From JAKEHA01 sp964560355 (GTDB lineage: Bacteria > Krumholzibacteriota > Krumholzibacteriia > WVZY01 > JAKEHA01), in NCBI GenBank assembly GCA_964560355.1, contig CAZLLI010000004.1:3431-67430 (forward strand): DNA of 64,000 bases. The letters are read 5' to 3'. The position numbers and the translations under genes were made by a program. How positions within the stretch are numbered: position 1 is the stretch's first letter; every line of letters starts with the position of its first letter. A model generated the notes under the pieces. It saw only the letters and a program-made list of their open reading frames with translations, searched no databases and had not been told where the DNA came from. This document shows positions 9,218-16,190 of this stretch, piece by piece.

Positions 9218-11806
9218 ATGTCGAACCGATTCCTTGCCCTGCTCGCGCCCGTCGTCGCCGTCGCGCTGATCGCCCCCACGGCGCGCGCGCAGAGCTACGG
9301 CGCCATTCCGTCCTATTATCAGTCGCTCGATTACAACCTCACCAGCCCCTCCGCGTTCACGGAGGCGGTGGGCGGCTTCGCCAACCCGTCGATCTACTCG
9401 ATGATGCCGGGCGGCGAGTTCGAATTCTACTGGTCGAGCTTCGACGACGCCGCGTTCAATCCCAAGCGCTGGGGCCTCTTCACCGGCTTCGAAAACGTCG
9501 GCTTCGGCGCCAACTACGGGAAGCTGCGCCTGCCCACCGGCGAAGTGAGCGTGACCGACTATCGCGTCGCCTTGAGCGGCGGGACGCGCGGGGCCACGCT
9601 CGGCGTCGGCTACGGATGGTCGGGCGGCGACGAGGACGCCTTCGGGCGCGAAAACCTGCTGCAAGCCGGGCTCACCGTGCGGCCGAGCCCGTACCTCTCG
9701 CTCGCGGGCGCGTTCAATTTCAGCACCGAGTCGGGTGCGAACCAACAGTTGGTCGACGCCGCCGTGCGCCCGCTCGGCAACGACCGCGTGACGCTGTTCG
9801 GCGACATGGAATTCTCGTCGGACGAATTGACCGACGCGACCCCGTGGAGCATCGGCGCCATGCTCGAAGTGCCGGCCGGGTTGAAGATCATCGGGCGCTG
9901 GTTCGACGGTGACGACGCCGGCGAAGACGGCTTCAGCGTCGGGCTCGCGTACACCATCGGACCGCACTTTCAGCAGGGCGTCGTGCGCGGCTCCGGCGTC
10001 TCGCGCTACGACGACGACAACGACCACATGCTGACCAACTGGGGCGTGCGCATGGGCTACCCCGAGCGCTCCGACCTCATGAAGCCGCTCGCGGAGAATC
10101 GCGGCTACTACCAGATGAGCCTCAAGGGCTCGGTGCCGTACACGACGTTCCGTTATTTCGACACGCGCACGCCGCTCGCGAAAATCCTCCAGTCGATCGA
10201 CGACGCGCGCGAGGACTACCGCGTGGCGGGCGTCGCCATCAATTTGTCGGGCGCGCAGCTCTCGCGCGGCGCCGCGTGGGAGATTCGCGAACGCCTGGGC
10301 GAGCTGAAGGCGACCGGCAAGCACGTGATCGTGTTCATGGACGAAGTAGGCATGTCGACGTACTACGTCGCCAGCGTCGCCGACCGCGTCGTGATGGATC
10401 CGGAAGGGTTGATCCTGCTGCCCGGTTACGCGATGGGCCGCACCTACATCGCCAACATGATCGAGAAAGTGGGACTCGGCGTCGAAGAATGGCGCTTCTT
10501 GAAATACAAGAGCGCGATGGAGTCGCTCGTGCGCCACGAGATGAGCGAAGGCGACCGCGAACAGCGCCAGGCGCTGGTCAACCAATTCTACGCCACCTTC
10601 CGCGACGACGTGGCCGCGGGGCGCCACGTCGACGCCGCAACCGTCGACCGTTGGATCAACGACGTCACCATGTTCACCGCGCAGAAGGCGCTCGACGAAA
10701 AACTCGTCGACGAGCTGGGCCGCTGGGAAGAAGTGCAGGCGGCGGCGAAGAAGCTCGAGGGCAGAAAGCAGCCCTTCGTGAACCGCAAGGACCTCGCGAA
10801 CAACTGGTACCCGTCGAAGCAGTGGGGCGCGGCGCCCGAGATCGCGGTGGTGTACGCGATCGGCGCGTGCGACATGGACGAAGGCATCCAGGCCCGCAAG
10901 CTCGAAAAGATCCTGCGCCAATTGCGCAACGACCGCGACACCAAGGCCATCGTGCTGCGCGTCGACTCGCCGGGCGGGAGCCCGATCGCGTCCGACGTGG
11001 TCGCGAACCAGCTGCGGCGCTGCATGGAGAAGAAGCCGGTCGTCGTCTCGCAGGGCGACGTGGCGGCGTCGGGCGGTTACTGGCTCTCGATGTGCTCGAA
11101 CCAGATCGTCGCGCAGCCGACCACCATCACGGGGTCGATCGGCGTCATCTCGGGCTGGGTGTGGGACAAGGGGCTGGGCAAGAAGACGGGCATGGAGGGC
11201 GACTTCGTCGAAAAGGGCGAGCACGCCGATCTCTTCTTCTCGCTGCGCCCGCCGTTCCTGCCGGTGTCGATTCCACACCGCGCCGTCACCGACGAAGAGC
11301 GCGAGACCGCCGTGGCGGGAATGAAGGATATGTACGCGAACTTCGTCTCCGCGGTGGCGAAGAACCGCAAGATGTCGGCCGACCGCGTCGAACAGCTGGC
11401 GCAGGGGCGCGTGTGGACGGGCGTCGAGGCGAAGCAGAACGGGCTCATCGACCAAATCGGCGGGCTCCACGACGCCATCCAGATCGCGCGCGAGTTGGCC
11501 GAGATCGGACCCAAGGAAGAAGCGAAGGTGGTCGAGTACGGCACGCGCGGGTTGTTCCGCTTCCCGTTCGACGCGCCGTCGTTATCGACGCCGTGGTCGG
11601 CGATCGCGGCCGTGGCCACCTTCGGCGAGTTCGAAGCGCTGGCGGCGCGCGAGCTCCTAGCCGACGACGACGCCGACGTCGACGCGAAGCGCGCCAACGC
11701 GGCCGCGGACTACGACCTCACGTACTTGCAGCAGATGATTCGCAACAACGGGCGCGCGCTGTGCCTGCTGCCGCCTGATTTCTTGCCACGCGACACCGAT
11801 CGATAG
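9218..11806 (+). CDS. sppA: Signal peptide peptidase SppA (S49) fused to an N-terminal barrel-like domain
   Basis: An 862-residue protein. After the signal peptide (ends ARAQS), residues about 25-265 resemble an outer-membrane beta-barrel: alternating aromatic strands such as GGEFEFYWSSF, FGANYGKLRL, GATLGVGYGW and DGFSVGLAYTIG. The rest is a double-domain S49 peptidase like E. coli SppA. The catalytic Lys is in LKYKSAMES (K431) and the nucleophile Ser in AASGGYWLS (S618), the dyad expected for S49. SppA normally degrades cleaved signal peptides in the cytoplasmic membrane. The fusion would place the protease in or near the outer membrane, which is unusual. The start is set by AGGAGG at 9201-9206. 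Confidence 0.9.
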   Translation: MSNRFLALLAPVVAVALIAPTARAQSYGAIPSYYQSLDYNLTSPSAFTEAVGGFANPSIYSMMPGGEFEFYWSSFDDAAFNPKRWGLFTGFENVGFGANYGKLRLPTGEVSVTDYRVALSGGTRGATLGVGYGWSGGDEDAFGRENLLQAGLTVRPSPYLSLAGAFNFSTESGANQQLVDAAVRPLGNDRVTLFGDMEFSSDELTDATPWSIGAMLEVPAGLKIIGRWFDGDDAGEDGFSVGLAYTIGPHFQQGVVRGSGVSRYDDDNDHMLTNWGVRMGYPERSDLMKPLAENRGYYQMSLKGSVPYTTFRYFDTRTPLAKILQSIDDAREDYRVAGVAINLSGAQLSRGAAWEIRERLGELKATGKHVIVFMDEVGMSTYYVASVADRVVMDPEGLILLPGYAMGRTYIANMIEKVGLGVEEWRFLKYKSAMESLVRHEMSEGDREQRQALVNQFYATFRDDVAAGRHVDAATVDRWINDVTMFTAQKALDEKLVDELGRWEEVQAAAKKLEGRKQPFVNRKDLANNWYPSKQWGAAPEIAVVYAIGACDMDEGIQARKLEKILRQLRNDRDTKAIVLRVDSPGGSPIASDVVANQLRRCMEKKPVVVSQGDVAASGGYWLSMCSNQIVAQPTTITGSIGVISGWVWDKGLGKKTGMEGDFVEKGEHADLFFSLRPPFLPVSIPHRAVTDEERETAVAGMKDMYANFVSAVAKNRKMSADRVEQLAQGRVWTGVEAKQNGLIDQIGGLHDAIQIARELAEIGPKEEAKVVEYGTRGLFRFPFDAPSLSTPWSAIAAVATFGEFEALAARELLADDDADVDAKRANAAADYDLTYLQQMIRNNGRALCLLPPDFLPRDTDR

Positions 11807-11814
11807 TCGTCGCG

Positions 11815-11843
11815 TTGCAGCCTCCGCCCTTCGTGACTATACT
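11815..11843 (+). promoter_or_regulatory. Promoter of candidate small RNA
   Basis: TTGCAG (11815-11820), exactly 17 bases, then TATACT (11838-11843). The predicted start point near 11850 coincides with the first base of a perfect hairpin, which supports the promoter driving an RNA rather than a coding gene. Confidence 0.6.
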
Positions 11844-11849
11844 CTCGTC

Positions 11850-11972
11850 GACCGCGCAAGCGGTCGGAGTCATGCAAGGGCGGGGGCCCGCATGGGTTTG
11901 TTCGAACCCTAGCGGTTTCCTCCGGGCAAGGGCGCGCATCACGGGCAACCGTGGTGCGCGTCAATTTTTTTT
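11850..11972 (+). ncRNA. Candidate small structured RNA, about 123 nt
   Basis: The transcript predicted from the promoter at 11815-11843 begins with the hairpin GACCGC-GCAA-GCGGTC (11850-11865). It then contains a G/C-rich stem around GCGGGGGCCCGC and a GGGTT...AACCC hairpin. It ends with a 12-bp stem around a second GCAA tetraloop followed by TTTTTTTT. The GNRA tetraloops and the complete promoter-terminator unit argue for a real small RNA. I do not recognise 4.5S, 6S, tmRNA or RNase P signatures. A short ATG frame inside has no ribosome-binding site. The function is unknown. Confidence 0.55.
11933..11972 (+). terminator. Intrinsic terminator of the small RNA
   Basis: The stem CGCGCATCACGG / CCGTGGTGCGCG (one G-U pair) closes a GCAA loop and is followed after three bases by eight T. 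It is a textbook Rho-independent terminator on the plus strand. Confidence 0.85.
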
Positions 11973-11999
11973 GTGGAAAGAGAAAGCGTGCGAGTGGAA

Positions 12000-12531
12000 A
12001 AGAAAGAAGGAGTCGCCGGAGGGCGGACGACTCCTTCTTTTCCCGCTATGGCGATCCAGTTGCAGATCCATTGCGCGCCGGCCCATTCGACTTGGGGTGC
12101 CCGCACAGCCTCTGGACTTGTTGTGTCAAGATGAGCCGGCGCGCGCACTCGATTTCAGAAAGTTGATCCCTCCCCCAAGAGGAACCCACGGTTTCGATCC
12201 GCCCTACTGCGGGTCCGCGCGTGGTTGCCTCCACGACCCACCGGCTCCCACGAACGTCCCCGACGATTCGGGCGTCTCGAGATCACCTATGGCGGAGGTT
12301 GACCGCGCCTCCTTTCGTTGCTCTGTGTCCGCGCCCCGGCGCGAATCGTGACGTTTTTCCGGGTGTCGGGTTAGCGACGCGTCCGACTCGCTCGCGCCGA
12401 AGCGCGGACCTTGCCCCTCGCGTGATTCCGAATGGATCACTCGTTCGTTACGCTTCGACGATGTGTGTTATTGCACTGCGATGTTCGAAGCGAATGCGAC
12501 GCTCGAGTTCAATTCCTAGTCCCAAGTCCCG
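12000..12531 (-). ncRNA. Candidate large structured RNA, about 530 nt
   Basis: No plausible protein is encoded on either strand here. On the minus strand a TTGACA/TAGTTT promoter (12538-12565) and a terminator (12004-12039) bound the segment. Stable helices inside include a CGCGC-TTCG-GCGCG hairpin (12393-12406; the cUUCGg form exists only on the minus strand), CGCTTCGA / TCGAAGCG (12451-12458 with 12485-12492) and a nested stem GGGTC...GTGG / CCAC-GACCC (12211-12239). The conserved RNase P motif (GAGGAAAGTCC), a tmRNA tag or T-arm, and SRP or 6S motifs were looked for and not found. It may be an undescribed RNA. The ends are estimates. Confidence 0.45.
12004..12039. terminator. Bidirectional intrinsic terminator
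   Basis: The perfect 12-bp stem AAGAAGGAGTCG / CGACTCCTTCTT has an inner CCG/CGG pair. On the minus strand it is followed by TTCTTTTCC, on the plus strand by TTTCCCG. It separates the two converging RNA units, ending the minus-strand RNA and backing up the terminator at 11933-11972. Confidence 0.75.
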
Positions 12532-12537
12532 CTGACT

Positions 12538-12565
12538 AAACTATCCAGTTAACGCGATCTGTCAA
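12538..12565 (-). promoter_or_regulatory. Promoter of candidate large RNA
   Basis: Reading the minus strand, a consensus TTGACA (12565-12560), 16 bases, then TAGTTT (12543-12538). The predicted start point is near 12531. It lies about 75 bp downstream of the stop of the M16 peptidase gene transcribed the same way. Confidence 0.55.
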
Positions 12566-12640
12566 GGGGTGGGGACGAAGTTTCCCGGCGCCGGGGGTCG
12601 TGAATTCGCTCACGACACCCCGGCGCGCCGGCCCGCGCGC

Positions 12641-14020
12641 TTAGCGCCGCGGGCCGTACGTCACCTGGATGATTTTGTCGCGGGCGAGGTACTTGCGGAC
12701 GGTCGCACGCATCTCGTCGGGCGTGATGCGATTCACGTCGGCGGTGAAGTCTTCGACGCTGCGGCCTTCGCGCAGCTGGTGCTTCATCGCGACGTTGAGC
12801 GCTTCTTGTCCGATCACCTGATGGTGCGCGAGCGGATAGTCGGGCACGTCGGGCTTGAGCATCGAATTGGTGACGAAGCTCACGATGCTGCTCTTGACGT
12901 TCTCCACCAGGCCGTCGTTATCGAGCAGCTTGACGGCGGCGTCCAGGTGGTTGCGAAGAATCGTCGTCACTTCCGCCACGCTGCGTCCTTCGTCGGGTTC
13001 CGCGAACACGAAGAACGGCATGTCGGCGACGCGGTAGACCTGGTTCGAGCAGTACAGCGCGCGGCAGGCGCCGTACACGTCCTGGGTCGTGTTCATCGAC
13101 TGATTGAGGAACGCGCCGAACATGGTGAGAATGAGGCGATCGCGGTCGCTCGCGTACGGGCCCGGCGCGATCAGGTAGATCACCTCGGCGTCGATGTCCC
13201 AAGTCGCGGCCGTGTTCTTGGTGAGCACGGGCGTGCCCATCGGCACCTCGGGCCGGCGCGCGATGGGCTCGAAGTACTTGCGCGCGAGCGCCTCGACGTC
13301 GGCCGTCTTGATATTGCCGATGACCACGACGATCATGTCGTCGGGCCGGTAGAACGCGTCGTGGAAGCGATGGATGTCGTCGATCTTGTACTCCCCGACG
13401 CGCGCACGGATGGGGACGTCGCGCACGCCGAAGCGGTAGGTCTGGTTGAGCGCCATCATCGCGAACTTGGTCAGCACGCCCTTGGGGTCCCGCAACACGC
13501 CGTCGAGCTCATCTACGACGCGACCCGACTCGCGCTTGAGGACCGCGTCATCGCAACGAATCGCGCGCAGGCGTTCGGACTCGATGTTGAAGATCTCCTC
13601 CAGATGCTCGCCACCGATGATGTAGTCGATGTGCACGAAGTTCGCGACCGCCTCCGCGTTGAGCATCCCGCGCTCCTTCTCGATGGCGGCGAGCGCGGCG
13701 TCGGGGGCGAAGGAGCCCATCTCGCAGTAGATGGCCATGTGCTCGGTGAGGTGCGAGATCTGCGGCTCGCCCTTGGGCTCGGCCATGAATCCGGCGCGGT
13801 ACAGGACCTCGACGGCGACGCGCGAGTCGGTGCGCTCTTCCTGGACGTAGAGCGACACGCCGTTGGAGAGGGTGACCGACGTCATGGCCGACATGTCGCG
13901 CTGGAAGTTCTCGCTGTCGGCACGGTCGAACTTCTGGTTCTCTTGCTCGTCGGCGTTGCACGCGCCCAGCAAGAGGACGGCGGCCGCCAGGGCGTAGGCC
14001 CGGGCACGGATCGAAAACAT
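12641..14020 (-). CDS. M16-family zinc metallopeptidase lipoprotein
   Basis: ATG 14020 starts a lipoprotein signal (VLLLGAC, Cys 21); a longer frame to 14173 has no support. The 459-residue protein carries the inverted zinc motif HxxEH as HLTEH (H90, E93, H94) in QISHLTEHMAIYCEMGSF, followed by M16-type features (NAEAVANFVHIDYII; VVDELDGVL; FHDAFYRPDDMIVVVIGNI). M16 peptidases often work as an active and an inactive pair; no second subunit is adjacent, so this one may be a homodimer or partner at a distance. The lipobox suggests a periplasmic, membrane-anchored protease. AAAGGA lies just upstream. Confidence 0.88.
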   Translation of the reverse strand: MFSIRARAYALAAAVLLLGACNADEQENQKFDRADSENFQRDMSAMTSVTLSNGVSLYVQEERTDSRVAVEVLYRAGFMAEPKGEPQISHLTEHMAIYCEMGSFAPDAALAAIEKERGMLNAEAVANFVHIDYIIGGEHLEEIFNIESERLRAIRCDDAVLKRESGRVVDELDGVLRDPKGVLTKFAMMALNQTYRFGVRDVPIRARVGEYKIDDIHRFHDAFYRPDDMIVVVIGNIKTADVEALARKYFEPIARRPEVPMGTPVLTKNTAATWDIDAEVIYLIAPGPYASDRDRLILTMFGAFLNQSMNTTQDVYGACRALYCSNQVYRVADMPFFVFAEPDEGRSVAEVTTILRNHLDAAVKLLDNDGLVENVKSSIVSFVTNSMLKPDVPDYPLAHHQVIGQEALNVAMKHQLREGRSVEDFTADVNRITPDEMRATVRKYLARDKIIQVTYGPRR

Positions 14021-14571
14021 CGAGGGTTCCTTTCTCTCTATCGGGATGCCTGCGCTTGGGAATCGGAGCCCGCGGATTATACGCGAGTCTTGGCCGGCTT
14101 TGAACCCCCTTGCGTCCGCCGCGTTCCCGGGCCCGGCGCGGCCGTCGTCGCAGCGCGTATGGACGGCAAGCAAACAGAGAGGTGTAAACGGACTTTATAG
14201 GATGTGAAATCCGGAATCACACGGGGGTATGGGGCTTCGCCACGAAGAAACTGCCGTGTAACAAGTTAGCAGCGGTCGGCGTACTGGCACATGGAATGCA
14301 ATAGCACTCCGCGGAACAGGCGAGCAGGAACACTGATTCCGGTTCGTCGTTGAACAGGGGCACAGGAAACGCATCCGAGTCGTTGTGGTGGTTTCTTTAG
14401 GATAGCGCGGCATGTATTCCCCCCGGAACCATGGGGCCACGATCCCGATGGATTCGATCCGGTTCCGTAAGTCGCGCGATCGTTGCTGAGAAGGAATCGA
14501 CACAGGCGAAGTGGATGTTGCGAAAACCCCGCCGATCATGCAACGGCGGGGTTTTTCGCGTCTAGCGGTCG
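14021..14571. other. Intergenic region, possible structured RNA, no clear gene
   Basis: These 551 bases separate two minus-strand genes and should hold the promoter of the M16 gene. From about 14195 to 14520 the sequence is AT-richer than its surroundings and contains paired segments, for example CTTCG-CCA-CGAAG near 14240 and GGAACC / GGTTCC (14425-14430 with 14461-14466). A 72-codon minus-strand frame (about 14195-14413) has codon use unlike the neighbouring genes and no recognisable product, so I do not call it a gene. Confidence 0.3.
14523..14555. terminator. Intrinsic terminator, bidirectional
   Basis: AAAACCCCGCCG / CGGCGGGGTTTT forms a perfect 12-bp stem around a 9-base loop, followed by T on both strands. 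It lies 17 bp past the stop of the hydrolase gene and would end the S9-dioxygenase-hydrolase operon. On the plus strand it could end a transcript from the preceding gene-free region. Confidence 0.8.
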
Positions 14572-15228
14572 CTAGGCGCGCAGCGCGCGCAGGATCTCCC
14601 GCACGGCCGCGATCTCGTCGTCGTTGATGGTGTGCGCCATGCGCGCGTACAGGCGCATCGTCACCGCGCCCCCCATTCTCCCCAGCACGTCGGCACTTTC
14701 GCGCACGCGCTCCTTGGGCACGTGCGGGTCGACGTCGCTGCACCCGAGAAACACCGGCGTTTGCGCGAGCGAACCGGCGTAGTCGCGCGGCGTCCCCGGC
14801 GGCCCGATGAGCCCGCCGCTCAAACCCGCGACGCCGCCGAAGCGCCGCGCGTGGCGCGCGACGTATTCGAGCGTCAAGCACGCGCCCTGCGAGAAGCCGA
14901 GCAGCAGCACGCGCTCGCTCGCGATGCCCGCGTTCGCGAACAGCGCCACCAGCCCGTCGATCACGCGCAACCCCGACGAAATCCCCGGCTCGTTGTCCGC
15001 GATAGGGGCGAGAAAGCTGTACGGGTACCACGTGCTCCCGGCCGCGTCGGGCGCCGCGTACGCGACGTCGCCTTCGTCGATCTCGGGCACCAATCCGAGG
15101 ATGTCGTGGGCGCCCGCGCCGCGACCGTGGACGAGGATCGCTCCGGCCTTCGCGCGCTCGATGGGCGCGCCGGCCCAGTACACCGGGCGGTCGTCGTGCG
15201 GTCCCTGGGAGGCGTGCCGGTCGGTCAC
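14572..15228 (-). CDS. Alpha/beta hydrolase (phospholipase/carboxylesterase family, MhqD-like)
   Basis: 218 residues. The alpha/beta-hydrolase triad is visible: the nucleophile elbow GFSQGA, an Asp in GCSDVDPHVP and a His in MAHTINDDE, with the oxyanion-region motif LVHGRGAG near the start. The GTG start (15228-15226) overlaps the TGA of the dioxygenase gene, giving translational coupling. In Bacillus subtilis a homologous pair, MhqO (ring-cleaving dioxygenase) and MhqD (hydrolase), degrades hydroquinones and quinones; the same pairing here suggests a related detoxification step. The substrate is inferred, not shown. Confidence 0.85.
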   Translation of the reverse strand: MTDRHASQGPHDDRPVYWAGAPIERAKAGAILVHGRGAGAHDILGLVPEIDEGDVAYAAPDAAGSTWYPYSFLAPIADNEPGISSGLRVIDGLVALFANAGIASERVLLLGFSQGACLTLEYVARHARRFGGVAGLSGGLIGPPGTPRDYAGSLAQTPVFLGCSDVDPHVPKERVRESADVLGRMGGAVTMRLYARMAHTINDDEIAAVREILRALRA

Positions 15229-16190
15229 GGATTGTTCGACGCCGGGACGGTGAGCGGCGCGAGGCTCGCTTCGATCTCGCCGCGGTGCGACTCGAGCCAC
15301 GGCGGGAGCTTCAGGTGCGACCCGAACTCCGCGGGCGTTTCGTCCACCGCAAAGCCGGGCGGGTCGGTCGCGATCTCGAACAGCACGCCGCCCGGTTCGC
15401 GGAAATAGATCGAGTGGAAATAGTTGCGGTCGAGCACCGGGGTGGCGTCGAAGCCGGCCGCGACCACGCGCTCGCGCAACGCGCGCTGCGCGTCGTCGCT
15501 CGCCGCGCGGTACGCGATGTGGTGGACGACGCCGACGCCCATGGTGCCGCGCGCGCGCCCGGGCTCGCACACGAGGTCGACGATTGCGCCGGCGCCGCCG
15601 TCGCCGGCGACGAAGCGAAAGCGCGCGCCCTCCGCTCCCGCGGCGCGAAACCCCAGCGTGTCGGTGAGGAGCGCGGCGGTGCGTTCGTAACCCGAGAGCG
15701 AGAGCGTCGCGTGGTGGAAGCCGCGGATCGCGTGCTCGATCGACACGTCGCCGTTCGACCAACCCGGCCGCGCGTCGGCGCGCGCACTCGCGACCAGCTC
15801 GAGGGCCACGCCGTCGCGGTCGCGAAACGCGATCGCGGTTTCATCAAAGCGGGTGGACGGCTCGCCCACGGCGACGTCGAGCCGCCGCAAGCGGTCGCGC
15901 CAGTACGACACCGACGCGGACGGAATCGAGAACGACGTCACCGAGACCTGGCCGGTCCCGATGCGCCCGCGAATCGAGCGCGCGCCCCACGGAAAGAACG
16001 TGAGAATCGAACCCGGCGTGCCGGCGCCGTCGCCGAAATAGAGGTGGTACGTTTCGGGGTCGTCGAAGTTGATCGTGCGCTTCACCAGCCGCAGACCCAG
16101 CACGCGCGTGTAGAAGTCGAGGTTGCCCTGCGCGTCGCCCGCCATCGCGGTGACGTGATGGATGCCGAGCACCGACGGTGTCGCGCTCAT
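15225..16190 (-). CDS. Ring-cleaving dioxygenase, VOC/glyoxalase fold, MhqO-like
   Basis: 321 residues with two vicinal-oxygen-chelate halves. Metal-binding His residues are visible in LGIHHVTAMAGD (N-terminal half) and VVHHIAYRA, and the Glu in GGVLFEIATDPPGF, the usual H-H-E iron site. The order of motifs matches MhqO-type extradiol dioxygenases, which open hydroquinone rings. The ATG (16190-16188) overlaps the TGA of the upstream peptidase gene, and the stop overlaps the GTG of the hydrolase, so all three genes are co-translated. AT-poor codon use agrees with its neighbours. Confidence 0.88.
   Translation of the reverse strand: MSATPSVLGIHHVTAMAGDAQGNLDFYTRVLGLRLVKRTINFDDPETYHLYFGDGAGTPGSILTFFPWGARSIRGRIGTGQVSVTSFSIPSASVSYWRDRLRRLDVAVGEPSTRFDETAIAFRDRDGVALELVASARADARPGWSNGDVSIEHAIRGFHHATLSLSGYERTAALLTDTLGFRAAGAEGARFRFVAGDGGAGAIVDLVCEPGRARGTMGVGVVHHIAYRAASDDAQRALRERVVAAGFDATPVLDRNYFHSIYFREPGGVLFEIATDPPGFAVDETPAEFGSHLKLPPWLESHRGEIEASLAPLTVPASNNP

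Noticed and set aside
11880..11915. tRNA or tmRNA T-arm around GGGTTTGTTCGAACCC
   Set aside because: It forms a plain hairpin without the seven-base T-loop spacing, and no acceptor stem is present; treated as part of the small RNA.
12569..14200. 543-codon plus-strand frame over the M16 gene
   Set aside because: It is a shadow of the M16 peptidase on the other strand, with arginine/valine-rich nonsense and no domain.
14195..14413. 72-codon Cys-containing minus-strand frame with a GGGGG upstream
   Set aside because: Codon use unlike neighbouring genes, no homologous pattern, and it overlaps likely promoter or structured sequence.
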